Shown in pieces: positions 10,658-21,894 of a stretch of 64,000 nt of DNA. The notes below the pieces were generated by a model. That model worked only from the letters and a program-made list of their open reading frames with translations. It made no database searches and had not been told where the DNA came from. Within the stretch, counting starts at the first letter, position 1. The number at the start of each line of letters is the position of its first letter. This DNA comes from Favolaschia claudopus. Its lineage: Eukaryota; Basidiomycota; Agaricomycetes; Agaricales; Mycenaceae. The stretch covers positions 62,001 to 126,000 of the forward strand of contig JAWWNJ010000210.1 in NCBI GenBank assembly GCA_037176885.1, read 5' to 3'. The translations under genes and the position numbers were made by a program.

Positions 10658-11404
10658 AGATAGAGAGCGTGGGATCCCCACACCTTACTTAAGCACGTTA
10701 TGTAACGCTTATTAATCGTTCTCACGGCCAAATCCCCAGTCGCGTAAAAAAAAAAATCATCCTCTTTCCTGCCTGCAGAAGGGCTGACCTACAGACATCT
10801 CGCTGTTTGGGCTCTGAAATTTTGGTTTTCGCTTTGAAAACCACCTTCCACACCGTAAGCACTGACAGATCCCACCCTTAAGCGAGCTGCCGAAGCGTGC
10901 CGAGATGACTATCCTGTGGCTGTGCTGGCCAAATTTTCCTCCGAATGTTTTGAAAAGTGTCCCGTTTGGTGAGAAAACCACATAGAAGGGGAGCTCAATT
11001 CTTAGCTCGTCGGCTCGTCTCGTCCCAGAAATTATTTAATTGCATGATGAGCTGATGAGCTGCTGATCCCACTCCGCATTTCTCTCCACTTCCCATCAAA
11101 TTTTGATCCCCTCATCAAAAAATCGATATTTTACGGACGAGACGAGCTGACGAGCTAAGAATTGAGCGCCCCTAGAAACACTCAGAAAAAAAAGTGGTCT
11201 GAATTTTTTGTGGGTCATATAGCAAAAGACCAAGGGACATTTTGGCAAGTCTGCCCAATAGGAACCCCTCATTGAACGTCTATCTAAGACTTGTATTGGG
11301 CAAAATTCCCAATCTGGACCTTAACATAAGCCCTCGACGTCGAGCGTGACAATGTCACAGTGTGATGCTGACATAAGCGTGCAGGGATCCCACGCTCTCT
11401 ATCT
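10658..11404. mobile_element. TA-flanked element family T1, copy 1 (holds nested MITE)
   Basis: Ends AGATAGAGAGCGTGGGATCC (10658) and GGATCCCACGCTCTCTATCT (11404) are perfect inverted repeats, with TA on each side (10656-10657, 11405-11406). Most of its length is matched by 18548-19159 at high identity. The difference is the M1 MITE inserted at 10987-11173, absent from copy 2. No coding region was recognised. Confidence 0.9.
10987..11173. mobile_element. MITE family M1, copy 2, nested in T1
   Basis: 187-bp element with the same ends as the MITE at 968-1155 (AGGGGAGCTCAATTC.. and ..GAATTGAGCGCCCCT). Flanked by the 3-bp duplication AGA (10984-10986, 11174-11176). The T1 copy at 18548-19159 carries the empty site CATAGAAACACTC, which proves the insertion and the duplication length. 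Confidence 0.92.
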
Positions 11405-11497
11405 TAATGAAAATGCAAAATAATTATTTGTATTGCCTTGACTGGTCTTTCTAATGCTACCAGTCAATGTCTCCAACAGAGTGCTCATTTAAATGTA

Positions 11498-12207
11498 CTC
11501 GTTATGGCAATAAGTCTTGGACGGTGGAATTTTTGACTGCTCTTGGCCATCTAAGCAGGTTTTCGGCAGATTTGAGGTGCTAGATGTCAGTGGAGTACTC
11601 CACCGACCTCATTCCGTCCATCAGTCTGATCAAATAATCTTGATCTATAACCATAAAAGGCAAAACAGAGATAAACATTGAAAACTGCAAATTAAGGCCC
11701 AGTTATCCATGTTTTTGGCGCAAAGCTGGATAGCTAGGCTTGTAGATCGTCCAAAACTAGTAAGTTTAACACCTTGAATTAAGCAAAATGGCTGAGCCGT
11801 TCCAGAGATATTGTGCTGCCAAGTCGGCCATTTTTTGCCGTAACATGGGCAAAAATAGCAAAACAGCCGAAATATGGCCAACTTGGCAGCCCAATATCTC
11901 GGGAACTACACCAGCTTTTGCCATAATTGAAGCTGGGGTTTTACTGGGCTTCACCAAAGCTATACATTGGGCCATACAAGTTTGATGGGAAATGATGTCC
12001 CAATGAGCGAAAAAATGCACATTTGGGGTTATTGATGTGTTCTGCCTTTTATGGCAGCGGATCAGCGCTTGGTGATTGGATTGATGGCCGGAATCTTATC
12101 AGTGGTTCACTCTACGCACATTCAGCATCTTGAACCAGCCGAAAAGCGGTTCGATCTGTCGCAAACGACGCAAAATCCCACCGTCCAAGACTTATTGCCA
12201 TAACGAG
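11498..12207. mobile_element. TA-flanked fold-back element
   Basis: Left end CTCGTTATGGCAATAAGTCT (11498) and right end AGACTTATTGCCATAACGAG (12207) are inverted, with TA at 11496-11497 and 12208-12209. Inner parts are also inverted: GCTGCCAAGTCGGCCAT near 11816 pairs with ATGGCCAACTTGGCAGC near 11874. The element could therefore fold along much of its length. No coding potential seen. Confidence 0.85.
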
Positions 12208-12309
12208 TACTATGTGTTACTGTGAAAGTCTAATGAGCTAGTAATGAGTAATTCGTGAGCTGTTGGAATTGAACCGAGGTCAGTATTGTTAAATTTATAT
12301 GGCGGTCCG

Positions 12310-12550
12310 GATGCACTTTTATTAAATCCCGCAACATATGTCAATTTTCGGCCGATCCGCAATATAAATAGCCGTTTTGACCGAAATGCCGCAACATTCA
12401 CGAGAGATAATCACCTCGTTTATCTTGCGGCATTTCGGTCGAAATCCCGCAACACAAACTTGCGGAGTCGAAAATGCCGCAAGATATAAAGTTCAAAAAA
12501 AAAGTTGCCGCAACTTTCTTCCGGTCCGTTCTCAACTTCCCGCAAGTTTC
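12310..12550. repeat. cluster of GCCGCAA / TTGCGGC words
   Basis: Within about 240 bp the word TGCCGCAA or a one-base variant (CCCGCAA, TTGCGGC) occurs about eight times in both orientations. It often follows AAA (AAATGCCGCAACA, AAATCCCGCAACA). Spacing is irregular. It may be a degraded satellite, a protein-binding cluster or a subterminal repeat of an element whose ends I could not define. It lies downstream of the BTB gene. Confidence 0.5.
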
Positions 12551-12770
12551 AAAACCAAAGAGCGTTACTATTAAAGGGAGCGTAGGTACGATCGTATCGA
12601 GTAAGTATGTACTATAGTGGATGTATTAAGAAAAGAATGTAATGTTTTGCTGGATGCCCGAGAGCGACGACGATGAAGACCAACGTCATAACGAAACTGT
12701 CTGAGACGGTAGACCTGAATACAGAGAAGATGAGCAGTCGACGATGCTTGCAGAAGAAGAACACGAACCT

Positions 12771-13842
12771 TTAATAAGCAATGAGGCGGCCATTTTCAAT
12801 CCGGACGGTGCCACGAACAGGTTCGTGTGTTTGAAGGGCCATCAATGCCTCGACTGCCTGTTTCGTGAGATCCATCTCCTTCGTTCCATATCCTGTACCC
12901 CAGATCCAAGTGATGGTGCGGTCCCGGCAGCCATTACATAGATCAGTAATATTCTCCTTCGATAGCTGAATCAAAAAGCCGGCCAACGTGATGAAACACT
13001 CCTCCTTGGGATGGTGAATTCTTTTCGGAACACTCCGGTACCATTCACACGTCCAGGAAGCCGTGCAGCGTGGAGGATTATCGCAATCCGGATGAGTGCA
13101 AACAGGTGGAGCATTAAATGTGAACTTTCTTCTCACTTTCTCAATCTCCCCCTTCGTCTTGAGTAATTGCGAAAAGGCCGCATTTCCCATTTGGGACATA
13201 AGTTCGGCTGAAAGCTTCGTAAACGGTAGCTTCACCAATTGTTCAACCGAGGATTCGATCCACTCGTCGATCCGATAAAGACGAGCGAGTTCGAATTGCA
13301 AGCCTGCATCGAGCGCGATACCCTGCACCTCGAACTGTTGGATGACATGGGCAATTCCATCATTGATTTGGAAAAATGCGGACATCTTGAGTAACGAGAT
13401 AAGGAATTCGTACGTCTTCGGATGTGTACTGTTAACAAGAGATCAATGAGCTTTATGTGGGAGGAAGATTATATGCGACACACCTTGGTCCAAGATAAAT
13501 GTAGCATAATAAATTGTCAAAATCCTGCTGCTCGAGGGTGATTGGGAGCTGGATTGGGTTGTCGTCCGAGGCACCTTCCAATCGAACATTTGGATGTGCA
13601 GCAGGACCGCGGGGAAGGGAGAAAAGAGTGGCGAAGAATGGAGAGCGAATGCCTAGAACACCGGGATGCAGCCGGTACAATACTCCGGGCACACCACCGG
13701 GGAAGATCTGCGAAGTGACGTTCGAGGAAGTCAGCACAAACTCGGACCGGAAACAAATTCAAGTGACCTGGAATACTACAGGGGCATCCAGAAAGTAGAA
13801 GGTAGGGTGGTGGTTGCCGTTTACACTGTCAGTACTTGACAT
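12771..13842 (-). CDS. BTB/POZ-domain protein
   Basis: Three exons (13842-13768, 13707-13484, 13428-12771) with introns of 60 and 55 bp give a complete frame of 318 aa. The start MSSTDSVNGNHHPTFYF resembles the usual Agaricomycete BTB opening ('HP.FYF.D..VVFQV'). The BTB fold covers roughly residues 8-110: VLYRLHPGVL, SPFFATLFSLP, DDNPIQLP, FDNLLCYIYLG. The second half is helical and has a Cys/His-rich patch (CTHPDCDNPPRCTASWTCEW, ~220-245) that could bind zinc. BTB proteins dimerise and often act as Cullin-3 adaptors or transcription cofactors; which applies here is unknown. A longer ATG at 13944 exists, but the shorter start fits family members better. Divergently paired with the integrase-core gene. 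No stops or shifts, so probably functional. Confidence 0.88.
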
Positions 13843-13966
13843 CCGGGAGCAGCACGACGAGTGCGACAACGTAGAAAGACAAAAGATAGAGAAAGCGGCC
13901 ACGTGGGAAGTCAAACACAACCAAACACTGCAACGTGTTGGCAACGCGGCTTAACTTCACACCGTC
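13843..13966. promoter_or_regulatory. shared divergent promoter with G-box palindrome
   Basis: Only 124 bp separate the two start codons, so both genes must draw on the same short region unless transcripts overlap. It contains the palindrome CCACGTGG (13899-13906), an E-box/G-box of the kind bound by bHLH factors. No clear TATA box is seen. Regulation is inference. Confidence 0.5.
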
Positions 13967-15914
13967 ATGGTCCACCCAGCAAACTTTCCAGCATTGCCGG
14001 CTACTCCTGACGACTTTAACTGGCAACCTGATGTACTGGAGGCACACCGAAGACTGGAAACAGCTTACAACAGCGCAGCTACTTTACTCCAACAAGAAGA
14101 ACACGATCCTCTGCGTCTTCGTATTCATTCAGACCAGATTGTGGGACGGCTACTTCCTATAGTCGAAGCCCTTGTTCCAGAAGTCGGCGATGAACCTTGG
14201 ATCAACTCTGTTGTAAATAGTCTTGCTCAGATCTCTGTCGATCTAGAGCGAAGCGCGACAATTGCGGATGGAGTGTAAGTAATTGCTGCTGTATACTTGA
14301 TAGACTATCAATCAAATCCGTTAGCGAGCATTCCAGAATCAGACACACGATTCCAGTTTGTGTGGAATTATCTGGACGGCGAGGTCGGCCGCGTAAGCAA
14401 GTGGACCCTGTGTGGTTGGCAGATGCTTTCTCGGAGCGGCGCAAATTGACTCTCCAAACCATTGCTAATGCACTCGGAATGCATAGAAACACGCTCCGCA
14501 ATTATCTCAAATACTACAACGTATACAAACGTTACACGGACATAACTGACTACGACCTTGATATTCTCGCTAAACAATTTAAATCCGGCAAGCCAAAGTC
14601 TGGGCTTCGTTACCTCATTGGGTTCTTGCGAACCCATGGAGTCAAAGTGCAGAGGGAAAGAGTTCGCAAATCCCTGCTGCGTATCGACGGCTTAGGACAG
14701 GTGCTGCGAAAACAAGAGATTGTGCGTCGAGAGTACGAGTCAGCGCGTCCAAACTCTGTCTGGCACATGGATGGCCACCACAAGTTGATAAAGTGGGGAA
14801 TTGTAATCCATGGCATCACCGATGGTTATGACAGACTGGTTCTCAAATTCTTCGAGCTTTTAACTCAGTCTGATTTGATCTAATTCCAGATTGTCGGCTT
14901 GCAAGCAAACACTAATAATCGAGCCTCCACGGTACTACAATTGTTCTTGAGCGCAGTCAACAAATGGGGTGCTCCCTCTCGGGGACGCGGAGATCGTGGA
15001 GGCGAGAATATCGGGGTAGCTGTATGGCTCCTGAAATACCGAGGCCCAAATCGTGGCTCGTTCTTATGGGGAACGTATGTCAAATGGCCAGACGAACTTA
15101 CTGCTTCAAACTAACTACTCCCTAGGTCGACTCGGAACACGCGTATAGAGCGTTTATGGGTTGAGGTTGGTACACAATTTGCACGCAGTTGGAGGGGATT
15201 TTTTCTTCGTCTTGAAAGACTCCATCGCCTGGATCGCGGCAATCCCCACCATCTGTGGCTGTTGCATTATCTGTTCCTTCAAGATATCAACAAGGACTGC
15301 GACGACTTTGTTGATTACTGGAACCACCATCCGATCTCGGGAAAGGGTCACGACCAAACCCCACTGGTAATTTTAATGGAGATTCGAATGCATTCAACTT
15401 ACAGTGTTTTAGGACATGCGGCTTATTGGCGAAGTTACGCATGGACGGTATATTGATGACTTTGAGACTATTCACCCGGAGACCCGTAATCAATATCCAA
15501 ACCATGACGAGAGTACGTCTTCCAAAACATGTTTCTCATTGATGAGTACCTGATAATTTCGAAGACAATATTGATGCTGCTATTGCAACGAACCAACGGA
15601 GGCATTTGCACAATAATCCGATCGCCGTGCCACGGAATGAGGCACCCTTCCGGAGTGACTATGCAATGACTGTCTTTCGTCAAGCATTAACTCAGATCAA
15701 TGCCGAGGATATTATCCCAGAACATTTTGGTGTTTCTCCAGGCGAGTGGTCAGAGGAGGGGTACCCGGAATCGGAAGTGATCAAGGTGAGCCGCAAGGAC
15801 ATTGAAATCACCCTCCCATTCCCGGTCTGGTGGCCTCGTGCAGTTGCCTGGGCTAGGGGACTGGACACAATGTCCCAGATACAAGCTGTGGAACGGGGAG
15901 AACTTGTAGTATAG
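13967..15914 (+). CDS. integrase-core (rve-type) domain protein, intact
   Basis: Six exons (13967-14274, 14325-14838, 14890-15074, 15126-15366, 15413-15512, 15565-15914) with introns of 46-52 bp give an uninterrupted frame of about 565 aa. After a ~100-aa lead comes an AT-hook-like basic stretch (GRRGRPRKQ) and a helix-turn-helix-like part (LTLQTIANALGMHRNTLRNY). The catalytic core follows: WHMDGHHKL gives the first Asp, GDRGGEN the second, and RIERLWVEV the Glu, so a DDE triad is present. HHLWLLHYLF and SGKGHDQTP are typical of this fungal group. Such proteins resemble retroviral-type integrases but occur alone in mushroom genomes. Role is unknown: transposon-derived or domesticated. No inverted repeats were found tightly around it. 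The exon 2 donor (GTTCTC) is weak. Confidence 0.88.
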
Positions 15915-17124
15915 TGCTTTGAATTGTTCATCAGATCTCTCGACCTCGAATACAACTGAATTTTCAACATTTAGAAGTCCTGAGTCATATTGAGGCTTAT
16001 CGGTGCTGATCTGAGAGGGAGGATATGACGCTCTGCTGCTAAGTAAAAGAACTTAGTAGCATTGACATCATGGACGCGGTCCCATGATCGATGAATGCCG
16101 AGATTGCGCCGAGCGCGCGTGAAGTCTTGCGGGCAAAGCCGAGGGAAGCCGACAAGAAGCCGATATCCATCACAGATCTTTCTATAGCAATAGAGATTGC
16201 TTTCATAAGCTTACTACCTTGCCTGAAATTCGTTGGAATTTTGACGAGTAACGAACTCGAAATTCAAGTACTCTAGCTGAACAAATCAGTCGAAGTGTTT
16301 GACGAGAAATTTATTGATTTCCGATCACAGTAACTGCCAAACTTCCAGAAATGGGCTGTTCTATTTTTAGGGGTGACATCAGATTTTGCTGCCACTTCCC
16401 GCGGTCAAATTTGACAGCTTCTCGGTCGTTCCCGGTTACATAAAGTTACAGTAAACTTGGATTGTTTCGGCTTGCACTCTGGAACGCCGGCCACGGATGT
16501 CGGTCGTCCGCGGCGAGTCCGAGAAGGTTGGTGAATCTAATCTACCCTGTAATCTAGCGTGCCCCATGGTAAGTATTAGCTTAAATGTGCATGGGGCACC
16601 TTATGGCTGGCTGGTCCCTTGGGTTTTTGCGTGCCCCATGGGCAGCTAAGGCTCGTTCTCTGTCGTGGGGTACGCAGGCAAGGCGGTCCGCCGGCCCTGC
16701 CTCGAGCGAACCCGTCCGTGGCGGCAGCTTGAGGTAAAATAGTGTCCCTTTGAATTGTGTCGAGAAATCGCAGACCGGAAGACTTGTAGCTTATTGATTG
16801 TTTAATATTCGAGAAGCGCAGCCTTGTAGCTTGCCTGCAGTACCAAGATCTCCTCCAGAGGTTCAGGAAAACAAGAGATATATGTCGCGCTATGTTGGCA
16901 AGAAGTCACACGTGTCTGGGGGCTTCGGCCGAAAGAAGTACGATGACAGTACATCTATTTGTCAATGTACCTCAGGTCTATCTAAGTACAGCTTAGAATA
17001 CATCGGGCTCAGGGACATGCAAATGGATGAAAACAGATTTATTCATTCAAAATTCTACTCTAAGTACTTGGTGCTCGTACGCAAGCAAGTCGGAGATGAG
17101 AAGCGGGAAGACGGGCAGAGATTT
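15915..17124. other. no gene; GTGCCCCATGG words
   Basis: No convincing coding region. 16344-16397 is a partial inverse copy of the small Tc1-like MITE at 7480 (shared AGAAATGGGCTGTTCTATTT). 16556-16640 repeats GTGCCCCATGG twice and its complement once. A 118-codon frame at 16798-17154 shows no motif. Confidence 0.4.
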
Positions 17125-17419
17125 CCATTAAAACACTGCTTGAAAGAGGCTTGAGAAAGCAAGGTATTCTTGAAGCTTGAAGTCTTGACTCGAAACAGGC
17201 TTGAAGCTTGAGTATGTGCGAGGAAGACCTTGCAAAAGCGGACTTGGATTCGGCCTTGAGCTTGTGCTTGACTTGGACATTGAGACTTGCAGATGCAGAT
17301 TGCTTGAAGTGGAGGAGGCAGCCTTTAGATTCTTGAGGTCTTGAACAACACGACGGGACAAAGGGCAGAGGAACTTGAGGGGCATTGTTGGGGCAAGAGT
17401 CAACACGAAAAAATTGTAC
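17125..17419. repeat. CTTGA-rich low-complexity tract
   Basis: Dense repetition of CTTGAAGCTTGA and short variants. The same composition resumes at 18116-18180 (ACTTGATG, CCTTGAATGACTTG). The tract was therefore probably continuous before the element at 17429-18106 inserted. Confidence 0.5.
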
Positions 17420-17428
17420 GATGGTTCG

Positions 17429-18106
17429 AGAAGACTGAGTCCGTTGGGAACAATTTTCTCTGAGAATTCGCGTAGAATTCGGGTAGAATTGATGCGAGGC
17501 TAAAACCGAAATGATGGGAGAATTCGGCTAGACTCTCGATTCCCGCGCTATCTGACGCGTCACTGCTCTGCCTTCCACCACTACTTATCGTGCACGGTAC
17601 ATGCCCAGCGTCGACGACCCGTGAAAAAGGAGCATGTAAGACTCGTCGCTCTGAATCTCACAAAGCCGAGTCGATAATACTGTATTCAATTCCAGATAAT
17701 ATTTGCGGAGTGTACTCAATCGCCCACTGGAACAGTGGAACGCGCTTTGGTATTACATACTGTCATAAATAAGTAGTATGATTTGATTTGCATGGAGCTT
17801 TGAGATTTAGTGCTATGTAGTAGCAACCGGGCAGGGCAAGCCAATAAGCCCAAAAAAACTGTTGTTGATATGTACCCCAGCGAGCTCAAGCCTGCAAATT
17901 TCGGACCTCCTGGAGCAGTTTGCAGACTCGGGAGTCGGCCTCCAGGCTGACGGGAGAGGCGCCGTCGCCTCGCCCTTTAGGCTTTGGCACCGAAAATGAT
18001 GAGTGGTACGAGAGAAGGGAGAAAACATTTGATATGCGGCCTCATTCTACCCGAATTCTACGCGAGATTCTCAGAGAGAATTGTTCCCAACGGACTCAGA
18101 CTTCTG
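17429..18106. mobile_element. long-TIR element with 8-9-bp TSD
   Basis: 678 bp. Left arm AGAAGACTGAGTCCGTTGGG and right arm CCCAACGGACTCAGACTTCT are inverted over roughly 75 bp (including GAATTCGGGTAGAATT). GATGGTTCG is directly repeated at 17420-17428 and 18107-18115. Depending on where the terminus is drawn this is an 8- or 9-bp duplication, fitting hAT or Mutator-like elements. No transposase seen. Confidence 0.82.
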
Positions 18107-18547
18107 GATGGTTCGGTTGACTTTGATGGTAGGCGAGACGTTGACGTGGGACTTGATGTCGGACCTTGAATGACTTGTAATGTTTGTGCGCGTCGTTCTC
18201 AAGTCGTTCTCCAACCACAGTACCGCTTCAAGGCAATTGGGCTGAGAAAGAGGGGATTAACGAAGCGAGAGCTATGTGTTGGATACACAAAAGTGTTGTC
18301 CAGTACAATTTTATTCTTCAACATCTCATAAAACATGAATACTCGAAAAAACAGCATTGGGCTTGACTGGACATTCCTCTTGAGATCATTCTGACATCCT
18401 GAGGATCACTCGGTGGTCTCCCAGTCATCTCTCAGCCGCGTCAGCCTCCAAAGATCCGTGGATCAGTATCGTCCAGGTATCGCCGAGAATCACATCTGAG
18501 ATCCGAGAATCAATCACCGCGGAACAAATGGGCAAGTTGGTGGTGTA
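18107..18547. other. no gene seen
   Basis: Sequence between two elements, beginning with the resumed CTTGA-type tract. No supported frame. Confidence 0.4.
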
Positions 18548-19159
18548 AGATAGAGAGCGTGGGATCCCCACACCTTACTTAAGCACGTTATGTAACGCTT
18601 ATTAATCGTTCCCACGGCCAAATCCCCAGTCGCACAAAAAATTTCGTGCTCTTTCCGGCCTGCGGAAGGGCTGACCTACAGACTTACAAGACATTCTCGC
18701 TGTTTCGGCTCTGAAATTTTGGTTTTTGGTTTGAAAAGCACCTTCCACACTGCAAGGAGGTTCTGTCAGTGTTCTGTCACTCATTGCGCCGCAAAGATTT
18801 GACAGGTCCCACCCTTAAGCGAACTGCCGAAGCATGCCGAGATGACTATCCTGTGGCTGTGCTGGCCAAATTTTCCTCCGAAATCTTTGAAAAGTGTCCC
18901 ATTTGGTGAGAAAACCACATAGAAACACTCAGAAAAAAAGTGGTCTGAATTTTTTTGTGGGTCATATAGCAAGAGACCAGGGGACATTTTGGCAACTCTG
19001 CCCAATAGGAACCCTTCATTGAACCTCTATCTAAGACTTGTATTGGGCAAAATTCCCAATCTGGACCTTAGCATCGTGCTATAAGCCCTCGACGTCGAGC
19101 GTGACAATGTCACAGTGTGATGCTGACATAAGGGTGCGGGGATCCCACGCTCTCTATCT
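18548..19159. mobile_element. TA-flanked element family T1, copy 2 (uninterrupted)
   Basis: 612 bp with the same ends as 10658-11404 (AGATAGAGAGCGTGGGATCC.. and its complement) and TA at 18546-18547 and 19160-19161. It provides the empty site for the MITE nested in copy 1. It lies directly against the R1 repeat at 19163. Confidence 0.9.
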
Positions 19160-19162
19160 TAG

Positions 19163-19283
19163 TCTCGGATACTCAGACGTCTCTACGTATACATAGTCCT
19201 TGTAGGCGTAGTTGACAGAGCCGGATATGTTTCCTAATCGGTAATTAGAATGACAGCTTGTGACGTTTGATTGATTTGGGAAA
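19163..19283 (-). repeat. dispersed repeat R1, copy 2
   Basis: Inverse match of 347-478 (shared GGATATGTTTCC, CGGTAATTA, GACGTTTGATTGATTT). It begins at the target-site TA of the T1 element, which suggests T1 inserted at or beside an older R1 copy. Confidence 0.65.
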
Positions 19284-19426
19284 AAGGACGTAGTTACGTC
19301 TGCATTTTTTGCCTCTGGAAGCTGGAAAATCCCGCAAAGTGTAATTGGTGTTGGCCGGGTTGAGGACAGGGGTGGGCTATCGCTCGTATCGCTGCTTGGT
19401 TGTCGACAAGGACAGTGTTGTACTTA

Positions 19427-20484
19427 CAGCTGTTTGCGGAACTTAGGGCGCGGCCAGTTTTTTTTCCTAAAATGGACAGTTTTCATTGATTTGCGCCATT
19501 TCGCTCGCTCTGAGCTCACCTCTTCGAATATCGCAGATATTTCTACATGGGCGTGTGCGCAGACGCCTAGCTACTCAGATCGGGTACATATATCATAGAA
19601 ATCGAATGATCGAAGAAATACCTGATTTTCCGAATTTCGGCCATTGTGAAGCCAAATGTCCTTCAGGAAAGGCGGTAACTCATGGAAGCAATCTTCAAAG
19701 TAACGGGCAGATGCACATATACTTTGACCAACAGTCCATGGCGGCGTTCGGTAGGAATCCGCATAGCAATCCCGCCATCTGCATCACATACACATGCATC
19801 CCGCTACCACAGACAGACAACCAGTTGGTGCCCATATCCCATGAAATAAGTTCTCCCCTTCTCTGCCAAAGTCTTCTCATTGTGCGAGACCTTGAAGAGT
19901 GCGCTGGACATGGGACGAAGCGAGGATGAAAAGGAGAAAAGGAGGATCCGCATCATGATTGATTGTGACGCGGTCTCTCTTCCGTCCCTTTGCCCTGGCT
20001 CGAAGCTGCACCCAGGGTCCTAGAGCCTTCTCAGCGACAATTAAACGACTCTTCAAGAGCATAGACAACACATTTCTGGGTATACCGGCACCCACTACTT
20101 GCCTGTTTGCAGTAGGTGCATTTGGTGGCAGTAGGCAGATTGCCACGCGAATTTGGAGCGAACGGCATGGTCGATTGGCGATCTGACCGCACGGGCGCCT
20201 CTGGAGCACCTCTAAGATTGTTCTCATAGGATACTGGCTTCGCTGAGGGTCGTTTGCATTCACATCGGACGAAATCAGTGAAATCCGGCATTTCCTCAAT
20301 TATCAAACAACTACGATACATATATGCGATCTGAGTAGCTACGCGTCTGCGGATACGTCTGGCGCACACGCCGATATATAAACCTTCCGTACATTCGAAG
20401 AGGTGAGCTCAGAGCGAGCGAAATGGCTCAAATCAATGAAAACTGGAAAAAAACTGGCCGCGCCCTAAGTTCCGCAAACAGCTG
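19427..20484. mobile_element. TA-flanked inverted-duplication element with ORFs in both arms
   Basis: 1058 bp. Ends CAGCTGTTTGCGGAACTTAG and CTAAGTTCCGCAAACAGCTG are inverted, with TA at 19425-19426 and 20485-20486. Each half carries a reading frame pointing toward the centre, and the two proteins are homologous. The plus frame (19486-19929) has RRRLATQIGYIY and IEEIPDFPNFGHCEAKCPS. The minus frame (20369-20031) has RRRVATQIAYMY and IEEMPDFTDFVRCECKRPS. The right-arm protein also has CTYCKQASSGC, so a zinc-binding role is possible. I do not recognise the family. Changes between arms look conservative, which suggests past protein-level selection. Confidence 0.8.
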
Positions 20485-20519
20485 TAAGACCTTAAGGGCT
20501 TAGTCTTAATAAGGCCTTA

Positions 20520-21204
20520 CAGTGGTGGCAAATAGAAATTGCCGTGGCTTTTTGGCCAAAATCTTGCTGTATACTTCACCGAATGACCTGAAATAAGATG
20601 TAGAGATAAATATATGATACTACTGTACCACTTAGAATACTCAGCTATCTATTATGCCCTGACGATGCATCAATAACAGGACAGTTTCTGATTATTGCCA
20701 TATCTGGAAAAGCTCAATGTATCCTCAGCAAAAAAGGGTCATAACAGGATGAAAGTACTTGAAAAACAATGCTAGTTATCACTTTGATTGACTGGAATTG
20801 AACCTCATTTGAGCTCACAACGGCTGCTTGAAGTTGGTCCTTTTAGCTATTTTCTCTGCATTTTCAGCTATTTTGTGTGAAAATAGCCAACTTTGAGCGG
20901 CTGCTGTGAGCTCAAATCAGGGTCAATTCCATTCAACCAAAGTGGAAACTAGGACTGTTTTTTAAGTACTTTCATCCTATTATGACACCTTTTACCTGAG
21001 GGTTCATTGTGTTTTTCCGAATATGGCAAAAATCGGAAATCATCCTATGATTGATGCATTCTCAGGGCATAATATATTGCTGACTGATCTAAGAGGTACA
21101 AAAGTATCACATACCTATCTCTACATTTTATTTGAGGTCATTCGGTGAAGTATACAGCCAGATTTTCACCAAAAAGCCACGGCAATTTCTATTTGCCACC
21201 ACTG
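20520..21204. mobile_element. fold-back element F1, copy 1
   Basis: 685 bp, TA at 20518-20519 and 21205-21206, ends CAGTGGTGGCAAATAGAAAT and its complement. The left half matches the reverse complement of the right half along nearly the whole length, by eye mostly identical, with a short centre near TAGCTATTTTCTCTGCATTT. Tc1/mariner-type ends. Copies: 26202, 27326, 42864. No protein encoded. Confidence 0.92.
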
Positions 21205-21432
21205 TAACTCTTATTAAGGTAAGGCCTTAATATTGGGGCCAGCACATATGAAGGCCTTAATAACCCTTAGGTTGAACTGATGGCCGATCATCTGCCATCA
21301 ATCAAGAGTTTTTCGGCGGTTATTTACCGGTTATCATCCGGCCGAAGCCAGCATCGTTTGGCCTGATCTGTTGTGAGATCCGTTCCCCGTTCTTCCGACC
21401 GCATTTTCGGAGCGAATTACTATTGATGCAAT

Positions 21433-21597
21433 AGAGCATTTTGGCAAACGGTGAAAATCAAATTTCAGTTCGAAAAACTAAGCGACTTTGGTGAAAAACT
21501 ACAGTGGGCTGCACACTGTTTTGCGGCTCCCCAACCAAAATTTGGTTAGCGGGAACTGAAGAAAAAAATCATTATTCACCGTTTGCCAAAGTGCTCT
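21433..21597. mobile_element. MITE family M2, copy 1
   Basis: 165 bp with ends AGAGCATTTTGGCAAACGGT and CACCGTTTGCCAAAGTGCTCT. AAT on both sides (21430-21432, 21598-21600). Nearly identical to 43418-43582. Nested inside the hAT-like element. Confidence 0.87.
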
Positions 21598-21894
21598 AAT
21601 CTTGGGTATGTATCGGCACCGTCCGGCGAGTCTATTTTGAATGTTCTATGCAGCTGAACATTGCAATCCACGTCCAGCCGGTCGGTCAACCAGATACGGT
21701 CGCTATCAAGGCTTGTTGTGCGATCTGTGCTGGTATGAGCTCTTCCTGAATTTTTTTGCGGGTCTGACCATTTTAGGAAATAAGGCTTAATTTGACCCTT
21801 AATATAGGCACCCTTAATAACCCTTAAAAAGACCCTAAGGCCTTAACTTTGGGAGGCACCCTTATTAAGACCCTTAAGTACAACACTGGACAAG

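Larger units (their letters stand above)
19413..21888. mobile_element. hAT-like MITE (8-bp TSD) holding three nested elements
   Basis: Ends CAGTGTTGTACTTA (19413) and TAAGTACAACACTG (21888) are inverted. GACAAGGA is exactly repeated at 19405-19412 and 21889-21896. Removing the nested elements (19427-20484, 20520-21204, 21433-21597) with their duplications leaves ~560 bp whose arms pair further (CTTAAGACCTTAAGG.. against ..CCTTATTAAGACCCTTAAG). An 8-bp duplication with a CAGTG end fits hAT. No transposase of its own. Confidence 0.88.
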
